Part shown: positions 1 through 5,906 of the stretch, piece after piece
Layout of the letters: every line of letters starts with the position of its first letter
How positions within the stretch are numbered: position 1 is the first letter of the stretch
Origin: Gp1-AA133 sp963850425
GTDB lineage: Bacteria > Acidobacteriota > Terriglobia > Terriglobales > Acidobacteriaceae
Assembly (NCBI GenBank): GCA_963850425.1
Contig: CAWKLF010000004.1
Coordinates: 1-64,000 of the forward strand
DNA length: 64,000 nt
Reading direction: 5' to 3'
Translations under genes and position numbers: made by a program
The notes under the pieces: model-generated
Seen by the model: the letters and a program-made list of their open reading frames with translations, nothing else
Databases searched by the model: none
What the model was told of the DNA's origin: nothing

Positions 1-514
1 CTCGACCTGTCACGAATCGGTGTGTTGGGCCACTCGTTGGGAGCGGATACGGCGATGACTGGCCTCCGACTGCAGCGGGAAATCAAAGCTGCGCTTTTAC
101 TCGATCCTATCGCGCTTTCGAAAAGCTCCTCCGCCGGAAGCAACAAGCCCGTCATGCTCGTCTCTGAGGGAAGAGAACAGTGGTCGGATAAGGAGTGGAG
201 CTCTGGGGCCATTTGCCGGAGTTAAGTACGCGGTGCTCTTTCTGGGAGCGGACCACTTCGCCGCAACGGATGCGGTTTGGCTGGGAGCCTATCTTCCTGA
301 ATTGCACGCAGCGACCGGTAACATCGGACCTGACAAGACTGTCGACGCCATCCGAAACTACGTCGCCAAGTTTTTCGCCTCGTACCTTTCCGGAGAGCCA
401 CCCGGAGGATTGCTCAGCGGCTTATCTACCGACCACGGAGACGTGGCTGTAGTGACAAGAAGTCGCCGCCCTTTATGCTCGACCCTGCCCATTCCAGCCG
501 GTGCGAGCAACTAA
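1..514 (+). pseudogene. alpha/beta hydrolase, 5'-truncated and frameshifted
   Basis: The window opens inside a serine hydrolase. The first frame gives VLGHSLGADTA, a nucleophile elbow (G-H-S-L-G), and runs to a stop at 223-225. The next frame takes over near 197-203 and continues GPFAGVKYAVLFLGADHF, with the likely catalytic histidine in GADHF, to a stop at 512-514. A single extra base near 195-203 explains the break. The fold and the spacing between nucleophile and histidine resemble chlorophyllase or PAF-acetylhydrolase-like dienelactone hydrolases; the exact substrate is unknown. The 5' end lies outside the window. It sits in a decayed stretch beside an insertion-sequence remnant, which supports loss of function, although a base-calling error is not excluded. 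Confidence 0.6.
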
Positions 515-666
515 GCCATTACGATGCACAGAACGAAGGCTTACACCGCATTGTGATCACGTGGGGACTATCGAGCGCTCGCTGCATTGGGAGCGTTGCA
601 TCCGAATCGTCAATTCCATTGTTCCAGGATCACGGGCTACTCGGAGGTAACTGTTGTGATCAGGCG

Positions 667-683
667 TGGGTGTTGAAAAAGTC
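667..683 (+). repeat. Left terminal inverted repeat of IS remnant
   Basis: TGGGTGTTGAAAAAGTC is perfectly complementary to 1357-1373. It is immediately preceded by the CAGGCG direct repeat. Confidence 0.8.
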
Positions 684-746
684 CGTGATCGGAAGGAACT
701 CTTCGCCGCGATCATGGTTGCAATCGAGTTTTTCCCTCCACTTTAG

Positions 747-1262
747 CTAGGAAGCGGCTTCCATAGTAGGTATTATCGCTCGGCTGAGGAGTCGCACTAG
801 TTGCTTGATGTTCTGGGCCGCCGCTGCCAGGAAGAACTGCTCCCGCACGAACTCAGTCTGAGCAGGCGCAAGCGGCGCAATCCGATCTGATTCTTGAGTT
901 CCACGAACAGGGCCTCCACCTTCTTTCTTTACCAGTGTGCATCGGCGAAGGCTGGCGTGATCCCCAGTTCTCGTGCCGCGGGATCTCCTATCGAAACCTA
1001 GCCTGTGAACCAGCGCTACACGAAATGCATGAGCAGTTCCTCCACCAGCTTGCGCTCGCAGGTGATGCCGTACAAGTAGTCGATCAGAAGAATGCGCAAC
1101 TGAAGTTCAGGGCGTCCCGTCTCGCTGTAACTCACTTTTATCCTCCCGCACAAAGGCAAAGCTCATGTGTTTTTCGATGAATCGCAGCAGGGGTCTCAGC
1201 AACCTAATCTTCCTGGCGGAAGTAGTAGAACAGGCTTCAGAGCGGTCCGGTTGCCCCATCAT
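747..1262 (-). pseudogene. IS1182-family transposase remnant
   Basis: Read on the minus strand, an N-terminal part is recognisable from 1262 (MMGQPDRSEA, then FIEKHMSFAFVRE). It continues after a frame change as SYSETGRPELQLRILLIDYL and YGITCERKLVEELLMHF, a typical N-terminal domain of these transposases. It then jumps to the C-terminal block KVEALFVELKNQIGLRRLRL and, after another frame change, VREQFFLAAAAQNIKQLVRL, ending with a stop at 747-749. The middle of the protein, which carries most of the DDE catalytic core, is missing and at least two frameshifts and an internal stop are present, so it cannot be active. The family assignment comes from recognising the conserved blocks and was not checked by search. 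Confidence 0.7.
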
Positions 1263-1356
1263 GATCAGCAGGCCTCCGACGATTCGAATCAACCAGAGCA
1301 TGGCGCATGCTACCTTCTAGCATGCTTTTTCTGAATCTCATCCGCTAAATCGACGT

Positions 1357-1373
1357 GACTTTTTCAACACCCA
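1357..1373 (-). repeat. Right terminal inverted repeat of IS remnant
   Basis: GACTTTTTCAACACCCA is the exact reverse complement of 667-683. It is followed directly by the second CAGGCG copy at 1374-1379. Confidence 0.8.
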
Positions 1374-1393
1374 CAGGCGATTTCACTCACTGA

Positions 1394-1663
1394 CTAGCGT
1401 GTCTCGTCCTTGGACCTTTGCTGCGGAATGGCTTCGTACTCGCCGCGCTCCGCGTACCCTTGACTGCATATGTATTCCGACACCCTGTAGGGCAAGGTTT
1501 GCGGTCCGTCGAAATACCGCTCCGCCCTGCACATACACGTTAAGCGGAATGGGGGATGAGGGGCAGAATCAGCGGCGAAGAGAATCCATTTTGCCCTGTC
1601 AGGATGCGCCACCAGGTAGATGCGCTCACATCTCTCACACGCGATACCGAAGCGGATGGGCAT
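1394..1663 (-). CDS. Small zinc-ribbon-like hypothetical protein
   Basis: The predicted protein is about 89 aa starting MPIRFGIACERCERIYLVAH; an upstream ATG at 1681 would add six residues. A CxxC pair (CERC) near residue 9 and a CxC pair (CMC) near residue 45 could bind zinc. The C-terminal half has YRVSEY and GYAERGEYEAIP and ends in charged residues. I recall small acidobacterial hypotheticals with this layout but cannot name a family or function. There is no strong ribosome-binding site. It lies just outside the right end of the IS remnant in a region that is otherwise decayed, so it may be a survivor or itself no longer expressed. Confidence 0.45.
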   Translation of the reverse strand: MPIRFGIACERCERIYLVAHPDRAKWILFAADSAPHPPFRLTCMCRAERYFDGPQTLPYRVSEYICSQGYAERGEYEAIPQQRSKDETR

Positions 1664-2020
1664 AGGTGAGGATAGCATCAAAAGCGCATCGCCCTGGAGT
1701 TGAGCGGCAAGGCAGCGAAATCGCTGCTACCGGATTGGCCAAGCTGAACCCGTCTTAATGACAAGTGTAAAAATATCGCCATCTCACTCGATGAAGGTCC
1801 GAATGCTCTCGAAGTTAGACATCGTTCTGAGAATACGGCCTGATGGCGCAAGCAATAGGAGCCGACTCCTAGCGGCGCGGCACCCCCTTGATCCTGACGG
1901 TGACCTCGGTGAAGAATTACGATCCCGCCTTACGTCTGTTAGACCTCAGTAACACCACGTCAGAGCCATTGTCGAGCTGTCGTCTTTGTCTCAGACTGAT
2001 CGCTGATTGGGGAGCGAGTG
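1664..2020. other. Intergenic stretch, no gene recognised
   Basis: Short open frames exist on both strands, but none has a recognisable motif or ribosome-binding site. I see no palindromic repeats. It looks like degraded sequence continuing the decay zone. Confidence 0.5.
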
Positions 2021-2131
2021 ATGAGAGCAAGCAGGCGAAGAGTGATGGCTGATCCGGTTAGAGACTGGTACTCCTGGTTGCTGCCAACACTGTGCCTACT
2101 CCTACTCGCTGGTCTCCTGTTGAGCCGGTGA
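2021..2131 (+). CDS. Possible 36-aa single-pass membrane peptide
   Basis: ATG at 2021 is preceded by GGGGAG with a 7-base gap, a reasonable ribosome-binding site. The peptide begins with a basic stretch (MRASRRRV) and ends in one hydrophobic segment, WLLPTLCLLLLAGLLLS, so it would insert as a single membrane helix with a cytoplasmic basic N-terminus. An internal ATG at 2045 would give 28 aa. No family is recognised. Its location in a decayed region lowers confidence; conservation in relatives would be needed to accept it. Confidence 0.3.
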   Translation: MRASRRRVMADPVRDWYSWLLPTLCLLLLAGLLLSR

Positions 2132-2455
2132 AGCTGGCATGTGCAATTGCACTCCGCTTTAATGGGCATCCAACATCTCCCCACCGTAAGCTCTGTCCGA
2201 CACAAAAGTAGGGACCCCCGAACGGCTCCAATTCATTCCGCAAGCTGGAGACATCCAAATGACCTCTGCATGCAAGGGTGGTGGCAAGTACGTAGGCAAG
2301 TGGAGCGTCAGCGTTCGCAACACTACTCCATGCCCAGTTTGCCGCTCGTCCCAACCGGTAAGACCGTATGGCGGCCGCTATAAGATAGCTGACCACCGAG
2401 AGCCTGAAGCTGATGCCGGAACAGCACAGGCAGGTCAGAGTTGATCTTTGGCATC
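2132..2455. other. Intergenic stretch downstream of lysC, no gene recognised
   Basis: An open frame on the minus strand overlapping the lysC 3' end has no recognisable motif. I see no clear terminator hairpin with a T-run for lysC here. Confidence 0.4.
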
Positions 2456-3904
2456 CTATCCCTCGCCGGCCTGGCACATCAGGGGGGCGGGGACGGAGGA
2501 CGAATAGCGGTCGAAGCGTGACTGGAAGAAGAGACGGTGCAGTCGGCGGACCAAATCTTCAGCCTGCGATTCGGCTACCAGGAAGCAGATGTTTCGTTCC
2601 GAGGCGCCCTGGCAGATCATGCGCATGTCGACGTCGGAGAGTTCGCGGAATACCTGGCTGGCAATCTCCGGCTGCCGGCGAACTCTTTCGCCGACCAGGC
2701 TGACCAGCGCTTTGCGGCTTTCCCAGCGCACGTGCGCCAGGCCCTTGAGTTCCTCGGCGATCGCGGGCAGGGCTTCAGTCGTGTTCACCAGAAGTGAGAG
2801 GCTTCCACGAGAGGCCGACAGCAGATCGAGGCTGTACTGATGGCGTTCGAAGACTTCAAGAATCTCGCGCAGCAGTTCGGGTGCAAGCCAGCGAACGGCC
2901 TGCACGTCGACCACCGTGACGCCTTTCTTCGCCGTGATGGCCTTCATCACGCATTCGTCGCCGGGATGCGCAACGATCTCCGTGCCCTTGCCTTCCGGAT
3001 GCCGCGAGTTCAGCACGGCAACCGGGATGTTCTTGCGCATGGCCGGAGCGATTGAAGCGGGATGGAGCACCTTGGCTCCAAAGTAAGCGAGGTCGGCGGC
3101 TTCTTCGAAGCTCATGGTGGGAACGCGGCGGGCTTCGGGACACAGCTTGGGATCCGTGGTCAGGATGCCATCGACATCGGTCCAGATTTCGATGCGCGAC
3201 GCGAGCAACGCGGCTCCCACGATGGAAGCGGTGAAGTCCGAGCCTCCGCGGCCGAGCGTGGTCGGGATGCCGTCGGTGGTAGAGCCGATAAATCCGCCGA
3301 GCACCGGTACGCGCGATTGCGCGAGCAACGGCGCGACTACATCACGTACACGCTGGTTGGTCTCGTCCCATAGCGGCGTGGCCTGGGTGTGGGCGGCATC
3401 GGTGACGATGCACTCGCGCGCGTCGAGCCATACGGCGTCAACCCCGTCTTGCAGAAACGCGGCTTGCACGATCCGGCTGGAAAGGCATTCGCCGGCCCCT
3501 ATGAACTGGTCCTGCAATTGGCGGGTCAGTTCGCCAAAGGTGGAGATAGCAGGCAGCAGACGATGGAGTTGTTCGAACTCCGAAGCAAGCTGTGATCGAA
3601 GGGATTCGAAAGCCTCTGACCCTGCCGCGTCGAGTGCAACCTGCTCGTGACGCCGCTGAAGGTACTGGAGCGAAGCCGCCGCCGATGCTGCCTGTCCCTT
3701 GGCGGCCGACTGCCCAGCCGCGAGTAACTGGTCGGTGACATCGGCCAGGGCGCTCGCCACGACGACCGGGTTGTGGGCGAGGCGCGGCTTCACGATGCGA
3801 ATCGCACGCCGGATGGCGGCTGCGTCGGCCAGCGAGGTGCCGCCGAATTTCATGACCACCGGTTGCGGCACTTGTGCAGGTTGTTCGCCAGGGACATCAC
3901 TCAT
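2456..3904 (-). CDS. lysC: Aspartate kinase
   Basis: Catalyses ATP-dependent phosphorylation of L-aspartate, the first step to lysine, threonine, methionine and diaminopimelate. The 482-aa product has the kinase signature VMKFGGTS at residues 17-24, the substrate/nucleotide core GRGGSDFTASIVGAALLAS, and the block WTDVDGILTTDP followed by EAADLAYFGAKVLHP. The C-terminal third (from about residue 330, KGVTVVDVQ) fits tandem ACT regulatory domains, as in monofunctional class III-type enzymes; no homoserine dehydrogenase is fused. The start at 3904 is supported by AAGGAG seven bases upstream. It is preceded on the same strand by a terminator-like hairpin and a leader peptide with Lys, Thr, Met and Ile codons, implying control by aspartate-family amino acids in addition to ACT-mediated feedback. 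Confidence 0.95.
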   Translation of the reverse strand: MSDVPGEQPAQVPQPVVMKFGGTSLADAAAIRRAIRIVKPRLAHNPVVVASALADVTDQLLAAGQSAAKGQAASAAASLQYLQRRHEQVALDAAGSEAFESLRSQLASEFEQLHRLLPAISTFGELTRQLQDQFIGAGECLSSRIVQAAFLQDGVDAVWLDARECIVTDAAHTQATPLWDETNQRVRDVVAPLLAQSRVPVLGGFIGSTTDGIPTTLGRGGSDFTASIVGAALLASRIEIWTDVDGILTTDPKLCPEARRVPTMSFEEAADLAYFGAKVLHPASIAPAMRKNIPVAVLNSRHPEGKGTEIVAHPGDECVMKAITAKKGVTVVDVQAVRWLAPELLREILEVFERHQYSLDLLSASRGSLSLLVNTTEALPAIAEELKGLAHVRWESRKALVSLVGERVRRQPEIASQVFRELSDVDMRMICQGASERNICFLVAESQAEDLVRRLHRLFFQSRFDRYSSSVPAPLMCQAGEG

Positions 3905-3933
3905 GACAGCTCTCCTTGATGTGGTTCGGGCCC

Positions 3934-3971
3934 AAACAAAAACCCACCGCCCTTTGCTTCTGGCGGTGGGT
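3934..3971 (-). terminator. Attenuator terminator hairpin upstream of lysC
   Basis: On the minus strand a perfect 10-bp stem (ACCCACCGCC with GGCGGTGGGT) closes a 10-base loop and is followed by TTTTTGTTTG. It lies between a short leader ORF and the lysC ribosome-binding site, so it would stop transcription before lysC. The stem's 5' arm and loop (3957-3966) are also perfectly complementary to 4013-4022, inside the leader peptide, giving a competing structure. Confidence 0.8.
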
Positions 3972-3993
3972 CTGTCCTGTTTGAACTTTTGGA

Positions 3994-4095
3994 TTAGCTC
4001 AGCAGGTGACCTCCGCCAGAAGACGTTGTAATTCGCTTAGCCTTGGCCGCTGTGGCCGACTCTACGATATCCGTCATTGGCATGGTGCAGGTCAT
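3994..4095 (-). CDS. Putative lysC leader (attenuation) peptide
   Basis: A 33-codon ORF starts at ATG 4093-4095 with AAGGGA eight bases upstream and stops at 3994-3996. The peptide begins MTCTMPMTDIV and later has AKAKRITTSSGGG. It contains six Thr, three Met, two Lys and two Ile codons, all products of the aspartate pathway, with Lys-Ala-Lys-Arg-Ile-Thr-Thr placed just before a segment (4013-4022) that can pair with the downstream terminator arm. The layout is that of a ribosome-mediated attenuator. Which codons actually control stalling is not evident: the Thr pair lies very close to the pairing segment. Its ribosome-binding site overlaps the stop codon of the preceding 56-aa gene. Confidence 0.6.
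   Translation of the reverse strand: MTCTMPMTDIVESATAAKAKRITTSSGGGHLLS
4013..4022 (-). promoter_or_regulatory. Predicted antiterminator segment
   Basis: CTTCTGGCGG on the minus strand pairs perfectly over 10 bases with CCGCCAGAAG in the terminator 5' arm and loop (3957-3966). Formation of this pairing would preclude the terminator stem. It lies inside the Ser-Ser-Gly-Gly codons of the leader peptide. Confidence 0.55.
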
Positions 4096-4107
4096 CTGTC
4101 GATTCCC

Positions 4108-4278
4108 TTAGCTATCCAGTTCGCGCGCGCTCTTGGCATCGCGGCCTTGCCATACCCCGGTCTCGAAGAATTCAACCAGCCGGTCAATCAGCCGCTGTTG
4201 CCCGCCTATGATGTGGAGACCGCTTTCATGACGGTGCTCCTCGAGAACTTTGCTTAGATTGCGTTCGAGATCAGTCAT
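4108..4278 (-). CDS. 56-aa hypothetical protein upstream of lysC leader
   Basis: Starts MTDLERNLSKVLEEHRHES and ends GVWQGRDAKSARELDS. The start at 4278 has a strong AGGAGG seven bases upstream. The protein is charged, probably mostly helical, with a central hydrophobic-amphipathic stretch (LHIIGGQQRLIDRLVEFF). No known domain is recognised. Its stop codon TAA at 4108-4110 forms part of the ribosome-binding site for the lysC leader peptide, so translation of the two could be coupled and the gene may be read together with lysC. A role in that pathway is only a guess from position. Confidence 0.6.
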   Translation of the reverse strand: MTDLERNLSKVLEEHRHESGLHIIGGQQRLIDRLVEFFETGVWQGRDAKSARELDS

Positions 4279-4530
4279 CGTCCACCTCCTGAGGGATTCA
4301 GCGAAACTCTGCTGCGGCCGCGAACGGCCCAACAAACTCTCACCCAGGATTCAGAGGCTCGGGTTCCGAAAAAACGGCGATCTGAGGACACCAACGCCAC
4401 CTGAAATCACTGGTTTCAAATTAAAAGGTCTGCGCCTGGATGGGAAACGAGAAATTCCGATGAGGCTCATCCAAAAATGAGATGGGGGGGACTCCTAAAC
4501 CGGAGAAAATCCCCGACGGAAAGCTTTTGA

Positions 4531-4570
4531 CCGCAGAGATCGCAGAGATTGCCGCAGAGTTCGCAGAGAC
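4531..4570. repeat. CGCAGAG-rich dispersed repeat
   Basis: Four imperfect copies of a CCGCAGAGAT-like unit in tandem. A closely similar block occurs at 55159-55199, and weaker versions at about 5569-5602 and 16971-17000. All are intergenic. Confidence 0.55.
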
Positions 4571-4589
4571 TATCCTCGACGAGCTCGCG

Positions 4590-5480
4590 CTACTTGGAAG
4601 CGGTTGCCAGTTGGCGCACGGTGGAGATGAAGGTACTGGTGGCGCGGGTCAAGGTGCGATCGCGGCGGTAGGCGATGGCCAATTCCCGCCAGAGTTCTTT
4701 TTCCTTGGGCGCGATCAATTTCACACGGCCTGCCAGCACCTGGTCGCGCGCGAAGCTCGCGCTGATGAGAGAGACGCCCAGGCCGGCGGCAACGAAGCTC
4801 TTGATCATCCCGACGCTGGGCAATTCCATGGGCACTTGCAGCTGGGCTTTGTAGGGACGGAGCAGCTTGTCCATGAGGCGGCGGGTGTAGCCGGTTTTGG
4901 GCAACAGGATGGGATGCTTGGCGATTTCGGCGAGCGAGACCGATTCCAGCTTGGCAAGCGCGCTCTGCGGATTCGTCATCCACATGAGCTGGTCGCGATA
5001 GATGGCGTGCGTCTTCAGGCTGGCGGATTTGACGGGCAGCGTAACGATGCCGACGTCGATGGTGCCGTTCTCGAGCTTTTCAAGAATCTTGTAGCTGAAG
5101 TTGCGGTAGATGCTCATCTGCACGTCGGGATAGAGGCTGCAGTATTTCGCAAACACGTCCGGAAGAACATAGAGGCAGGTGGCTTCGTTTGCGCCGATCA
5201 CGATGGTCCCGCGCGGGTTGGCGCCGTGATCGGCGACCGCGAGCAGAGATTCATCGCGTAGTTGGAGGAGGCGCTCGGCGTAAGTGAACAGCACGCGACC
5301 CGCGGGAGTGAGGGTGACATCCTTGCCAGAGCGGTCGAGGAGGCGGTCGCCGTAGTCCTGCTCGAGCAGGCGGATCTGGGCACTAACGGCGGATTGCGAA
5401 CGGAAGACTTTCTGGCCGGCACGCGAAAAACTTCCCAGCTTGGCGACTTCCAGAAACGTGGTGAGCTGATCGAAATCCAT
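4590..5480 (-). CDS. LysR-family transcriptional regulator
   Basis: The 296-aa protein starts MDFDQLTTFLEVAKLGSFSR with an N-terminal winged helix-turn-helix (about residues 2-60; SFSRAGQKVFRSQSAVSAQI then LLEQDYGDRLLDR). An effector-binding type 2 periplasmic-binding fold follows, with GTIVIGANEATCLYVLP starting it near residue 92. The length is normal for the family. The effector is unknown. It lies on the same strand as the 56-aa gene and lysC, about 310 bp upstream of the former, and downstream of gltB. LysR proteins often regulate a neighbouring or divergent gene, but here all neighbours are co-directional, so its target cannot be read from the layout. Confidence 0.9.
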   Translation of the reverse strand: MDFDQLTTFLEVAKLGSFSRAGQKVFRSQSAVSAQIRLLEQDYGDRLLDRSGKDVTLTPAGRVLFTYAERLLQLRDESLLAVADHGANPRGTIVIGANEATCLYVLPDVFAKYCSLYPDVQMSIYRNFSYKILEKLENGTIDVGIVTLPVKSASLKTHAIYRDQLMWMTNPQSALAKLESVSLAEIAKHPILLPKTGYTRRLMDKLLRPYKAQLQVPMELPSVGMIKSFVAAGLGVSLISASFARDQVLAGRVKLIAPKEKELWRELAIAYRRDRTLTRATSTFISTVRQLATASK

Positions 5481-5668
5481 GGATTGGCGCGATTATACCG
5501 GGCCCTTGGCGATCTTTGGGGAAATGCGCTCACGATAAAGTCCAAGCCCTTGCCGAATTTGGGAAAATGCGGTCACCACAGAACGCGCAGAGAACAAAGA
5601 GGACCAGACAGAAGTGGCTCGGGTTTCTGTATGACCTTTCTTTGGCCTGTGGTGGGGATTATTCAGAG

Positions 5669-5738
5669 CTTACCTCAGCGGCTAAAGCCGCCTCTCTTCT
5701 GCGGTCTTTTCGGCCCGGCTGAAGCCGGGCCCTTTCAA
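5669..5738. repeat. Double-hairpin intergenic repeat (copy 1)
   Basis: Two adjacent palindromes, CAGCGGCTAAAGCCGC (5676-5691) and GGCCCGGCTGAAGCCGGGCC (5712-5732), are followed by CTTTCAAA. The same arrangement and flanks recur at about 50085-50158, so it is a dispersed REP-like element. The rest of 5481-5740 holds no gene. Confidence 0.65.
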
Positions 5739-5740
5739 AT

Positions 5741-5906
5741 CTCACACCACGTCGGTCCTTGCTGACATCCCCGCCGGTTCTTGCTGACATCACGTCGTTC
5801 TAGCTGACATCACGTCGTTCTAGCTCACATCACGTCAGTTCTTTCTCGCGTCACGTCGGTTCTCGCTCACGTGACCGCCGGCTCTTGCTCACATCACGAC
5901 CGGCTC
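5741..5906. repeat. Eight-copy 20-22 bp tandem repeat at gltB 3' end
   Basis: Read on the minus strand, eight degenerate units of the type GAACCGACGTGATGTGAGCAA follow one another. The first unit (GAGCCGGTCGTGATGTGAGC) contains the last codons and stop of gltB, so the array appears to have expanded from the gene's own tail. The regular period and lack of unique spacers exclude a CRISPR array. Confidence 0.75.

Larger units (their letters stand above)
661..1379. mobile_element. Decayed IS1182-type insertion sequence
   Basis: A 707-bp element spans 667-1373. It is bounded by perfect 17-bp terminal inverted repeats (TGGGTGTTGAAAAAGTC at 667-683 and its complement at 1357-1373) and flanked by a 6-bp direct repeat CAGGCG at 661-666 and 1374-1379 that looks like a target duplication. 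Inside, on the minus strand, are fragments of a DDE transposase. A full element of this type is usually about twice as long, so roughly half has been lost while both ends survived. Confidence 0.75.

Noticed and set aside
2058..2477. 139-codon minus-strand frame overlapping the lysC 3' end
   Set aside because: Arg/Ser-rich, with no motif or start signal, in a decayed region.
3934..4110. Lysine riboswitch upstream of lysC
   Set aside because: I could not find the conserved lysine-aptamer blocks in this stretch, and a short ORF with a matching antiterminator explains the region better.
4482..5261. 259-codon plus-strand frame opposite the LysR gene
   Set aside because: Antisense to a clear LysR family member; no ribosome-binding site or motif.
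5741..5906. CRISPR array
   Set aside because: The units are 20-22 bp, contiguous and degenerate, with no unique spacers and no cas genes; it is a tandem repeat.
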